From a virus: a stretch of 23,331 bases of DNA. Below, one piece after another: positions 14,763 to 22,091 of this stretch. The stretch covers positions 1 through 23,331 of the IMG/VR virus record IMGVR_UViG_3300021964_000558; one strand, written 5' to 3'. Below the pieces are notes generated by a model. The model did no database searches. It was not told where the DNA came from and was given only the letters and a program-made list of their open reading frames with translations. Each line of letters begins with the position of its first letter. Position 1 is the stretch's first letter. A program made the translations under genes and the position numbers.

Positions 14763-16819
14763 TGGCCATAGAGATCGAAGCACCAGACGGCTCAATCGTC
14801 GAATTCCCTGATGGAACTCCAGACGCGACGATTGAAAAGGCCATGCAGGAGACGTATGGCAAGAAGACAAGTGGGCTTGGCGCTGCTGCCGCTGGCGTTG
14901 GTCAAGGATTGTTGTTTGGCCTGGGTGATGAGGCAGCAGCCGGCGCTGGGGCTGCCTATGACTACTTCACCGGACAAGGAGACTTTTCGTCATCGTATGA
15001 CAAGCGCCTCAAAGGACAACGTGATTACCTGAAAGCTGCCGCCAAGGAGAACCCGGGCTGGTACTACAGCGGATTGATCGGTAGCGCCGTTGCGCTTCCG
15101 ATGTCTGGCCCTGGTCGTCTTGCTGGTTTGGGTGCGCAACGTCTTGGCGCTGCCGGTCTGCGCCGTCTTGGTGTTGCTGGATCAACACCTGCAAGCCTCA
15201 GTGGCCGTATGGCAGGCGGCGCGATCGAGGGCGCAGCCTATGGCGCCGCTACTGGTTTAGGCCAGTCAGAAGGCGGCCCACAGGCGCGCATTGAGGGTGC
15301 AGTCGGCGGAGGCTTGACAGGTGGCGCATTGGGCGGTGCGGCTCCTGCCGTCATCCAGGGTGTTACGAGCGGCGCCCGCGCCGGACTCAACCGCATTCAA
15401 GACATCACCAGGCCACAGGCCGCCGCAACGCGAGACGTTGCCCGAGCCCTTCAGAACGCCGACCAAATCCCGCAAGCCACGCAGGACGTGATGACAGGCG
15501 GACTCGCTGATGACGTGCTGGTCAATCTTGACTCAAGCGCACGGGCGCGTGCGTTAGGCCGCCGAGCCGCCAACCTGTCACCGGAAGCACGCCAGACACT
15601 CGATGACGTTGTAAACCCTCGCCTTGAGGCTCAATCACAACGCGGCGCATCGTTGCTGATGCGTCAAAACCAGAAGCTAACCGGCAGCGCAGAAGACATC
15701 CGACAATCTCTTAGAGAGCAGGCGCGGAACGCCAATAGACCTGCCTATGAGAGAGCTTTTGCTCAAGGCGACCGGCCGCTCAACTCTCCGACACTGGAAC
15801 GTCTCCAAAGCTCGCCCGAGTTCGTTGCAGCGATGAAAGAGGCGGTTCCTGAGTATCAAAATCGCGCTGTGATCGATGGCTACCAAGGCTTTAATGCCGG
15901 TGTTCAAGTGACGGATGATGGCCGCATCGTCTTTACGAGAAAACCAGGGGGGCCACCGGCCTATCCCAACCTCGCCTTCTGGGACACGGTCAAGCGCAAG
16001 CTCGATGATGCTGCGCAGAGAAATTTGAGATCACAAGGCAATCAGGGCTCAGCTGGCCAGCTTGCCAAGCAACTGCGCGACGAACTTGACACGATGGTCG
16101 GCTCCTACAAGGCGACCCGCAGCCAAGCCGCCAAGTTCTTTGGCGCAGAGGATGCAGCCACAGCCGGAGAAAACTTTGCCAAAGGCGGCGTTCGGGCCAA
16201 CTGGCGCGAGGCGGCAAAGCAGCTCAAGAAGATGACGCAAGAGGAACAGAAGGTCTTCCGGGACGCTTACGCAAACGAATTGTTGCGCAAGGTTGAGGGC
16301 GTGAAAGACCGCGCAGACATTTCAAAGAAGTTCGCGCAATCAGCTAAAGATCGCGCTGAGCTTGCTATAGGGATGGGACCAAAGAAAGCGAAAGAGTTTG
16401 AGGCTTGGTTGCATCTAGAATCAATCGCACAAAAGGCTGTGACAGAGCTTCAGGGAAATTCAACGACAGCTCGCCAACTTATGGAAATGGGCGGTGTTGG
16501 CGTCGGTTCTGGGGTGATCTTCGGCGGCGGTGATCCAACGACGTGGCGGTTTTGGCAAAGCGCATTGATAGGCGGTGCAGGAGCCTATGGTGCTCAACGT
16601 CTGAACGCCACGGTTGCCGAACGCTGGGCCAAACAGGTTGCGGACCTGTTGTCTAAGAAAAGCAACCCGAAAGCGTTTGAACGCGCTATGCAGCGTCTTA
16701 GCAGCAACGACCAGCTCGTTAATCGACTTCGGGACATCGCGTCCCGCATCACGGTGCGCGAGGCTGGTGTGGCAGGCGGGGCCGTAGGCGCCCAAGAGGG
16801 AGTGGCAGATGCCCCGTAA
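14762..16819 (+). CDS. Putative ejection (internal virion) protein C, large
   Basis: 685 residues from a GTG at 14762 that shares its G with the upstream TAG. Residues 1-30 (IEIEAPDGSIVEFPDGTPDA) are the small N-terminal motif common on large podophage internal proteins. Residues about 35-60 and 100-205 are Gly/Ala-rich with glycine-zipper spacing (GRMAGGAIEGAAYGAATGLG; GGGLTGGALGGAAPAVIQG). Near residue 580 a second Gly-rich stretch (GGVGVGSGVIFGGGDPTTW) occurs. Between lie long Arg/Ala/Gln helices. This suits a protein that is packaged, ejected and inserted into the envelope during DNA entry. No lytic transglycosylase or peptidase motif was found. The end overlaps the next gene by 11 bases. 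Confidence 0.63.
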   Translation: MAIEIEAPDGSIVEFPDGTPDATIEKAMQETYGKKTSGLGAAAAGVGQGLLFGLGDEAAAGAGAAYDYFTGQGDFSSSYDKRLKGQRDYLKAAAKENPGWYYSGLIGSAVALPMSGPGRLAGLGAQRLGAAGLRRLGVAGSTPASLSGRMAGGAIEGAAYGAATGLGQSEGGPQARIEGAVGGGLTGGALGGAAPAVIQGVTSGARAGLNRIQDITRPQAAATRDVARALQNADQIPQATQDVMTGGLADDVLVNLDSSARARALGRRAANLSPEARQTLDDVVNPRLEAQSQRGASLLMRQNQKLTGSAEDIRQSLREQARNANRPAYERAFAQGDRPLNSPTLERLQSSPEFVAAMKEAVPEYQNRAVIDGYQGFNAGVQVTDDGRIVFTRKPGGPPAYPNLAFWDTVKRKLDDAAQRNLRSQGNQGSAGQLAKQLRDELDTMVGSYKATRSQAAKFFGAEDAATAGENFAKGGVRANWREAAKQLKKMTQEEQKVFRDAYANELLRKVEGVKDRADISKKFAQSAKDRAELAIGMGPKKAKEFEAWLHLESIAQKAVTELQGNSTTARQLMEMGGVGVGSGVIFGGGDPTTWRFWQSALIGGAGAYGAQRLNATVAERWAKQVADLLSKKSNPKAFERAMQRLSSNDQLVNRLRDIASRITVREAGVAGGAVGAQEGVADAP

Positions 16820-17606
16820 CGGATCAGGCACAATGTCGGTGTCCAACTCGTTTTCGAGTGGCACGACGATTTCATCCTCGGAGATGAACGCCAACTTTAC
16901 CGACTTCGCGTCAGAGGTCACGAACAGCCTTCCCCGTGACGGCCAGGCGGCCATGACCGGCCAGCTCAAGATCACCGCTGGAACGGCCGCAGCGCCCGGC
17001 CTTATCTTCTCGACCGATACAGACACCGGCATCTATCGCGTTGGTGCCGACACTGTTGGGATCGCTGTTGGCGGTGCCATTGCCGCGCAGATCAACTCAA
17101 CCGGCGTCCAGAACGCTTCCGGCGAGCAATACGACGCCTTTGCAGCCGGAACCTCAATGCTGTTCTATCAGGCCGCTGCGCCGACAGGATGGACCGCTGA
17201 GGCCATCAACGACAAAGCCTTGAGGGTTGTGTCCTCGGGGGGCACAGGCGGCTCTGAAGGCGGCACAACGGCGTTTTCCAGCGTGTTTACAAGCCGCACG
17301 ATTGCCCAGGCCAACCTGCCCAACGTGAACCTTACGGCGGCGAGCAATGGGGCTCACACGCACTTTATTATGACAAACGAATCAATCTCCGCATTTACGG
17401 TTCCAACCAACAGTGTTGGCGCCGCATATAAAGGCGATAATAGCGCGAACTCGGACTATTCAACCCGAGGCGCGACATACACGCCAGACATCGGCCCAAC
17501 CTCATCAAACGGCGCCCATACCCACACCGTTCCGCTTGGTGGGTCTGGAACCGCCCTGGATTTTGCCGTGCAGTATGCTGACGTAATCGTGGCCACGAAA
17601 GACTAA
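16809..17606 (+). CDS. Tail fibre / collar-type receptor-binding protein
   Basis: 265 residues; ATG 16809 lies inside the end of the previous gene and follows GAGGGAG. MPRNGSGTMSVSNSFSSGTT is a familiar phage-fibre N-terminus (virion anchor). Residues 45-105 look like shaft repeats (LPRDGQAAMTGQLKITAGTA; DTGIYRVGADTVGIAVGGA). From about 115 onward it is a collar-like tip: FYQAAAPTGWTA, then two His-x-His sites (GAHTHF at 181-186, GAHTHT at 235-240), which in T4 gp12-like tips bind metal within the trimer, and the end YADVIVATKD typical of such tips. It probably forms a short trimeric fibre contacting the host surface. Confidence 0.7.
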   Translation: MPRNGSGTMSVSNSFSSGTTISSSEMNANFTDFASEVTNSLPRDGQAAMTGQLKITAGTAAAPGLIFSTDTDTGIYRVGADTVGIAVGGAIAAQINSTGVQNASGEQYDAFAAGTSMLFYQAAAPTGWTAEAINDKALRVVSSGGTGGSEGGTTAFSSVFTSRTIAQANLPNVNLTAASNGAHTHFIMTNESISAFTVPTNSVGAAYKGDNSANSDYSTRGATYTPDIGPTSSNGAHTHTVPLGGSGTALDFAVQYADVIVATKD

Positions 17607-17893
17607 TGAAAGCACCGATCGCCGATAAAGGGCCAATCTGCCCGCTGCACCAAAAGGACGTATCCAAGGTCTGTCACAAGTGCGCCTGGTACACGCTGGT
17701 GCGCGGCACGAGCCCGCAGACAGGTCAGGATGTTGATGATTGGCAGTGCGCCATCGCCTGGCTGCCGATGCTCACAATCGAGACGGCCAAGAACGTTCGC
17801 GGCAACCAGGCCGCCACCGAGTCAATGCGTAATGAGATCACCAAACGCATGGACGCACCCGTCCTGCCTAACATCAAGCTCGTGGAGGGGTAA
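17606..17893 (+). CDS. Cys-rich probable zinc-binding phage protein
   Basis: 95 residues, TAATG overlap with the fibre gene. CPLH at 12-15, CHKCAWY at 23-29 and WQCAIAWLP at 47-54 give four Cys and two His able to bind one zinc ion. The rest (TIETAKNVRGNQAATESMRN) is helical. I recall small proteins with this CPLH...CHxCxWY pattern among tail genes of podophages; no function is known to me. The downstream SD GGAGGGG at its 3' end serves the next gene. Not a typical zinc-finger transcription factor. Confidence 0.6.
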   Translation: MKAPIADKGPICPLHQKDVSKVCHKCAWYTLVRGTSPQTGQDVDDWQCAIAWLPMLTIETAKNVRGNQAATESMRNEITKRMDAPVLPNIKLVEG

Positions 17894-18324
17894 TGGCTCG
17901 CTCATCTGGAACCTACACAGCGCCGTCAAACAACTTCAATCCCGCCGTTCAGGGTGAAACACTTGACCCGGATGACTGGAACACGACCATTCAAGACCTT
18001 GAAGACGCGCTGACCGAAAGCGTCTACACGGCCGGGCTTGGATCGACAGATAACGTGGTGCCACGCACCGACGGGACGGATACCAAGAAGCTGCAAGGCT
18101 CTGGCGTTTCGATCAACGACAGCGATCAGGTGTCTGGTGTCGCGACGATGACGCTGGACAGCTACACCGTCGGCACGTTGCCGACGGGCGCCGCCGGAAT
18201 GATCGCCTATGCCTCAGACGGCCGCAAGAACGGCGAAGGCGGGGGCGCAGGCACGGGCGTGGTGGTCTTCCACGACGGCACCGCATGGCGCGCCTGCGAT
18301 ACGGGGGCGACGGCAGCAGCATGA
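17893..18324 (+). CDS. Small tail-fibre-like protein
   Basis: 143 residues, ATG in TAATG overlap after GGAGGGG. N-terminus: RSSGTYTAPSNNFNPAVQGE, then DPDDWNTTIQDLEDALTES, a common fibre anchor style. The C-terminus has YTVGTLPTGAAGMIAYASDG, a Gly-rich loop, then VVVFHDGTAWRACD. This is the same tip module as in the fibre-like protein encoded at 9642-10694. Likely a minor fibre component; whether it acts alone or as a co-factor of the neighbouring fibres is unknown. Confidence 0.6.
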   Translation: MARSSGTYTAPSNNFNPAVQGETLDPDDWNTTIQDLEDALTESVYTAGLGSTDNVVPRTDGTDTKKLQGSGVSINDSDQVSGVATMTLDSYTVGTLPTGAAGMIAYASDGRKNGEGGGAGTGVVVFHDGTAWRACDTGATAAA

Positions 18325-18668
18325 CGACGAACCAGGAAAACCGCCAACAGGATTTGCGCGACGAAACAAGCAGCGCGCACAATACGTCTGGCGACTGGCA
18401 CGCATATTGGGACGCTCAGGCGATCGCTGCCGGCAACTGGACGGGCCGAATGCTGGCTTGGATCAACAGCACCCTGGGCACGTCCTACACCAACGTTTCA
18501 GGTGCCATGCACGCCCTCGCGATCAATCGCGGCGAAGCGCAGTATCACAGTATTGACGACCTTGCGATTGCGGGCGGCGGTGGCCCGACAGGTGATGCGT
18601 ATCTCCTCGAAACAGGCTCAAGTGACTTCTACCTCCTTGAGACCGGCGACTACATGCTTCTGGAGTAG
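18321..18668 (+). CDS. Small tail-associated protein with YLLETG repeats
   Basis: 115 residues; ATG 18321 overlaps the upstream stop as ATGA, so longer in-frame openings are not used. The N-terminal 75 residues (DWHAYWDAQAIAAGNWTGRM; LAWINSTLGTSYTNVSGAMH) are Trp/Ala-rich helices. The C-terminus ends in a run of degenerate repeats: DAYLLETG, DFYLLETG and DYMLLE. This repeat ending is known to me from phage tail proteins but its role is not. It sits among fibre genes. Confidence 0.55.
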   Translation: MTTNQENRQQDLRDETSSAHNTSGDWHAYWDAQAIAAGNWTGRMLAWINSTLGTSYTNVSGAMHALAINRGEAQYHSIDDLAIAGGGGPTGDAYLLETGSSDFYLLETGDYMLLE

Positions 18669-18672
18669 ATAG

Positions 18673-19242
18673 ATGGCAGACACCAAAGTCTCAGCACTCA
18701 CTGAGCTAGCCACGACGCCGACATCCGGCGACTTGATGGTGATTATCGACGATCCGGGCGGCACGCCTGTTTCAAAGAAGATCACGGTTGACAACGTCGC
18801 GGCGTTTCAGGACGCACGCACGGCGACGTTTACCAACAAGACGCTGGGTGCGACGACGCTCTCGGGCACCTTGTCGGCGGCGGACCAGATCATTGACCAG
18901 CCTGTGTTGCGCGATTACGGCGAAACGGTCAACGCAATTGGCTCAATTGGCGGCGGCACGCAGGACATCGATCTGGAGCTTGGCAACGTCGTGACGGGCA
19001 CGGTGGATACGTCCACGACGACGTTCACCTTCTCCAACCCGCCAGCCTCGGGCACATGCGGGTCGTTCACGCTGATTCTGACGAACGGCGGCTCTCAGAC
19101 GGTCAACTGGCCAGCAGCTGTTGATTGGGCGGGTGGCAATGCGCCGACGCTGACGACTAGCGGTGTTGATATCCTCACCTTCCTGACAACCGACGCGGGC
19201 ACGACTTGGTACGGATTCGCCGCTGGACTGAGTATGAGCTAA
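18673..19242 (+). CDS. Tail fibre/appendage protein
   Basis: 189 residues. MADTKVSALTELATTPTSGD, then VIIDDPGGTPVSKKITVDNV, is a widespread phage fibre N-terminus. TNKTLGATTLSGTLSAADQI is the shaft-like link. The C-terminal half (VVTGTVDTSTTTFTFSNPPA, SFTLILTNGGSQTVNWPAAV, DILTFLTTDAGTTWYGFAAG) is a beta domain often found at the ends of tail appendages. No hydrolase motif. The ORF ends in TAATG overlap with the spike gene, so the two are co-translated and may be assembled together. Confidence 0.62.
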   Translation: MADTKVSALTELATTPTSGDLMVIIDDPGGTPVSKKITVDNVAAFQDARTATFTNKTLGATTLSGTLSAADQIIDQPVLRDYGETVNAIGSIGGGTQDIDLELGNVVTGTVDTSTTTFTFSNPPASGTCGSFTLILTNGGSQTVNWPAAVDWAGGNAPTLTTSGVDILTFLTTDAGTTWYGFAAGLSMS

Positions 19243-20915
19243 TGCCAACAGGTGTCGCAATACGGACGCTCGAAGCGTCGGCAGAACCGTGCTCTGGCGC
19301 GCGTCAGGGCGTGTTTGGCGAAACGGAGAGCTTGTCGCTGGATTTCACCGACGACTTCTTCAAGAACAGCCAGGACTTCAACGGCAGCGCCTATGTGCTC
19401 GACGCCTCGACGCCAGCCAATGACTTCGACGGCGTGCCTGATGATCTGCTGACGTATACCAGCCCGTCCATCAAGAACGTGTTAGATGCGAGCGGGAACC
19501 TGACGTATGCGGCTCATAATCTCTATCTCAACAGCGCATCACCGGCAGATCAGGGTATTACGGTCGTATCTGGCCAGACGTACAAGCTACTCGTCACAGG
19601 CACGGTCTCCATAACGGCCTCGGGCGCTGCAACGGGAACGGCCACGGCAGGTTCTCCCTTGTCATTCACGGCAGCCACGACCACGCTCACGCTTGGCTCC
19701 ACGTCGGGCAGCGGAACGGCTCAAGTCTTCGCTACGCCCGCCGATGAAAGCTATGTGGCAACGGCAGGCTCTGCCGCCTACGCCCTCCCCTACGATCACG
19801 ATACCAGTGGGACACTAAGGGGACTGCTGGTCGAACCGGCGGCGACGAATTTGATTACAGAGAGTCAGGACTTTACGGCGTGGACAAACACAAATTCCTC
19901 TGACGCTCAGGATGCGACTGGTCCTGATGGAGTCGCAAATTCAGCCTCCACGTTGACAGGTGATGGTGTTGGTTCAAAGCACCACTATTTTTTAGCCACA
20001 ACCTTTGCAATCAACACAGACTATACATATTCCGTATATTTAAAAGCTGGAACGAATAATTACGCTTGGATTTCATTCCAAGGAGGTTCGGAGCATTTTG
20101 TTTCTGCCGTTTTTGATTTAACAGGTGGATCATCGGCAAGTGAAACAGACGTTGGATCAACCTCGGGAACAATAAATTCAACACTTCAAGAAGATGTTGG
20201 TGGTGGTTGGTATAGATGCACACTAAGCGGGCAAGTCGGATTAGCGTCATCAACGGTTGTTGTTATTGGAATCGCTGAGGCGGCAACCGGAAACACATTT
20301 GATAGCACTGGCCATGTGACGTACACAACATCAAACACGATATTAGTCCACGGCGCCCAGTTTGAAACCGGCTTCGTCCCCACCTCTCTCATAAAGACGT
20401 ATGGGGCGACTGCGACGAGGGCGGTGGATAACATCACTTTAGTTGAAACAAGCTTTCCTGACAACGCCTCTGGTTTTTCTGTTTATGCAGAAGGTTCACA
20501 CCGTCAGGACGGAGACGTAATGCCAGTAGATTCGACTATTCTCGGGCAGGGTGACGCTGCGACACCGCATCTAAGTGTTAGACGTAACAGTTCAACCGCA
20601 TGGCGCGGTGAGCTGAATGATACCGGAGCTGACGCAATACCCACGATCACAGCAACCTACACTGCGGGAAGTGTAGTGCGGCTTGCTGGGGCTTATCAAG
20701 ATTCAAATACGGCATTCACTGCTGATGGCGCAACGGTAGCAACGGACGATACTTTTGATCAAAATCAGGCAACGTATAATGATTTAAGGTTCGGCCACAG
20801 ATACACCACCAGATCAGACCCGTGGAATGGCCATATTCGCCGAATTATTTACCTCCCGCGCGTTGTCTCAGACGCCGACCTTGCAACATGGTCCACAGCA
20901 GGTGACTTACCATGA
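19242..20915 (+). CDS. Tail spike / receptor-binding protein with lectin-like domains
   Basis: 557 residues from ATG 19242 (TAATG overlap). The first 40 residues anchor. Residues 90-165 form a beta domain (VVSGQTYKLLVTGTVSITAS). RGLLVEPAATNLITESQDF (193-211) opens a galactose-binding-like jelly-roll reaching ILVHGAQFETGFVPTSLIKT (367-386), a layout I know from phage spikes. Residues 408-557 (GFSVYAEGSHRQ; VVRLAGAYQDSNTAFTADGA; HIRRIIYLPRVVSDADLATW) resemble a concanavalin A/LamG-like lectin fold. It most likely binds host surface glycan. No depolymerase catalytic motif was recognised. The jelly-roll part (about 19950-20350) is strikingly AT-rich, suggesting horizontal exchange of the binding module. 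Confidence 0.65.
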   Translation: MPTGVAIRTLEASAEPCSGARQGVFGETESLSLDFTDDFFKNSQDFNGSAYVLDASTPANDFDGVPDDLLTYTSPSIKNVLDASGNLTYAAHNLYLNSASPADQGITVVSGQTYKLLVTGTVSITASGAATGTATAGSPLSFTAATTTLTLGSTSGSGTAQVFATPADESYVATAGSAAYALPYDHDTSGTLRGLLVEPAATNLITESQDFTAWTNTNSSDAQDATGPDGVANSASTLTGDGVGSKHHYFLATTFAINTDYTYSVYLKAGTNNYAWISFQGGSEHFVSAVFDLTGGSSASETDVGSTSGTINSTLQEDVGGGWYRCTLSGQVGLASSTVVVIGIAEAATGNTFDSTGHVTYTTSNTILVHGAQFETGFVPTSLIKTYGATATRAVDNITLVETSFPDNASGFSVYAEGSHRQDGDVMPVDSTILGQGDAATPHLSVRRNSSTAWRGELNDTGADAIPTITATYTAGSVVRLAGAYQDSNTAFTADGATVATDDTFDQNQATYNDLRFGHRYTTRSDPWNGHIRRIIYLPRVVSDADLATWSTAGDLP

Positions 20916-21406
20916 TGGACATCATTCTTTACGCACCGGGTGGTAAGGCCGATCTGGTGAACTTCGCCAAGGCGCACCCGCCCGCCAACCCGCTTCTTGA
21001 CGCAGAAGGCAACACCCGCGAAGGCGTTTCCTATTGTTGGTGGGCAGGCTCCGGCCAGTTCAAGACCGCCAACGGCACCTACGATGGCGAAGGCAACGAG
21101 ATCACGCCGCCCACTTTCGCGCCGGGTGTCGTAGCCCTGCTGCGCATCTCCGGCGAGTTCTTCCAGAGCACCAAACTCGCCGACCAGACCTACGACGAGA
21201 ACGGCGTGCCGCAGCTCGAACAAGAACAGCGCAGCGCCATCGTCAAATACGTTAAGGACAACGGCACGCCCGGCACGATGACGGCGGACAACATTCCGTA
21301 CTATGAAATTGACAGCGTCCGCCTGCTGCGTCCCCAAGACGTTGAGTCCTTTATGCAATCGCGCAACATCCCCGGCCACATCTGGGTTGGCGGCAATAGC
21401 TATTAG
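20912..21406 (+). CDS. Hypothetical tail-associated protein
   Basis: 164 residues; ATG 20912 overlaps the spike stop (ATGA); a second ATG follows at 20915. Recognisable stretches: GVSYCWWAGSGQFKTANGTY, GVVALLRISGEFFQSTKLAD and the C-terminal SFMQSRNIPGHIWVGGNSY. It looks like a compact alpha/beta cytosolic or virion protein without signal or membrane helices. I do not recognise the family. It ends the tail-fibre run; the 58-base gap after it marks a module border. GC content returns to high after the AT-rich spike. Confidence 0.5.
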   Translation: MMDIILYAPGGKADLVNFAKAHPPANPLLDAEGNTREGVSYCWWAGSGQFKTANGTYDGEGNEITPPTFAPGVVALLRISGEFFQSTKLADQTYDENGVPQLEQEQRSAIVKYVKDNGTPGTMTADNIPYYEIDSVRLLRPQDVESFMQSRNIPGHIWVGGNSY

Positions 21407-21432
21407 TTCGCAAATCAGTTAACGGTTCATCA

Positions 21433-21466
21433 GTGATGCGTATCACACCCGCAGGACACGCATCAT
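21433..21466 (+). promoter_or_regulatory. Inverted repeat enclosing the ribosome-binding site
   Basis: TGATGCGT (21434-21441) and ACGCATCA (21458-21465) are perfect 8-bp inverted arms around a 16-base loop holding the Shine-Dalgarno-like AGGA (21453-21456). The A of the start codon at 21465 is in the right arm. An RNA hairpin here would expose the SD in the loop but bind the start region. A competing small palindrome GTGAT-GCGT-ATCAC lies at 21433-21446 and could instead be a protein operator. It lies in the 58-base gap, the longest in the window. Confidence 0.4.
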
Positions 21467-22091
21467 GGCCAAATTCGATCCCGCCCGCCATCGCGTCGTT
21501 GCCGTCCCTTACCGGGACGACGACCCCGAGAAGGGCCAACACTTCCACGTAGACCTGGACGCCCTCGTCGATGCCGCCAGAGAGGCCGCAGCGGCCGCCG
21601 GCGATGTTTCACGTGAAACACTCGGCGATGACCAGGGGATATTCCTTACCAAGCGCATCAACGCGCTAGAGGCCCGTGTCGCGGAGCTGGAAGCCCGCCC
21701 GGTCGTGTCCGAAGACATGCTGCGCCAGTTCAACGACGCCTTCAATGCTCGCGTAGACGCTATCGTTGAGCAGAAAGTCAACAAGGCACTAGGTGATCTT
21801 CGTTCACGGCTCGTTACGGTCGAAAAGAAATCAACCAGCGTAACGACCACGGCCCAAGACCCAGACAGCGCCAAGCTGACCCGATTTGCCACCTTGCTGC
21901 ACTCATTCGGCGAAATGGTCCGCGACGTTGAGACCACAGTGGATCGGCGCCAGACAGACCTGGAACAGCGCTACGCCGAGCTTGCCGAGCACATCACCGA
22001 CAACAACCTGAAGGTGATGAAGATGTCCACTCGGCTCTATCGCGCCCTTGCAGCCCTGGAGCACGACGACGAGGGAAAGGATGCAGCCTAA
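21465..22091 (+). CDS. Coiled-coil protein carrying an internal parS site
   Basis: 208 residues. ATG 21465 sits at the edge of an inverted repeat with AGGA in its loop. Residues 64-82 (RINALEARVAELEARPV) and 95-125 are coiled-coil heptads; a long helix at 140-195 (FGEMVRDVETTVDRRQTDLE) follows. Overall acidic with an Ala-rich N-terminal helix (DAAREAAAAAGD). No signal or membrane segment. The function is unknown; it directly precedes the endolysin (TAATG overlap), so it may be a late virion or lysis-timing protein. Codons 47-52 (DVSRET) contain a perfect parS palindrome. Confidence 0.6.
   Translation: MAKFDPARHRVVAVPYRDDDPEKGQHFHVDLDALVDAAREAAAAAGDVSRETLGDDQGIFLTKRINALEARVAELEARPVVSEDMLRQFNDAFNARVDAIVEQKVNKALGDLRSRLVTVEKKSTSVTTTAQDPDSAKLTRFATLLHSFGEMVRDVETTVDRRQTDLEQRYAELAEHITDNNLKVMKMSTRLYRALAALEHDDEGKDAA
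21605..21620. promoter_or_regulatory. parS: Consensus parS site (ParB/Spo0J-binding palindrome)
   Basis: The sequence TGTTTCACGTGAAACA is a perfect 16-bp palindrome identical to the canonical chromosomal parS consensus bound by ParB of most bacteria. It is read as codons for VSRET within a coiled-coil gene, a frequent way for parS to be hidden in coding sequence. It is flanked by an 8-bp direct repeat CGGCGATG (21599-21606 and 21623-21630), 24 bases apart. No second copy was found by eye in this window, and no parA or parB is present here. Confidence 0.85.

Noticed and set aside
17945-17960. GTGAAACAC, half of a parS-like motif
   Set aside because: Only one half-site is present; the other arm does not match, so it is not a parS.
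18113-18405. Arg-rich minus-strand frames opposite the small fibre genes
   Set aside because: Overlapping shadow frames in three registers of the same GC-rich stretch; none has a ribosome site or domain.
19953-19985. TTGACA resembling a sigma70 -35 box in the spike
   Set aside because: No matching -10 box at 16-18 bases, and it lies inside a well-supported coding frame. A similar TTGACA at 3138 was rejected for the same reason.
20011-20253. 80-codon minus-strand frame in the AT-rich spike segment
   Set aside because: Appears only because the segment is AT-rich; product is a Leu/Asn-rich string without domain features.
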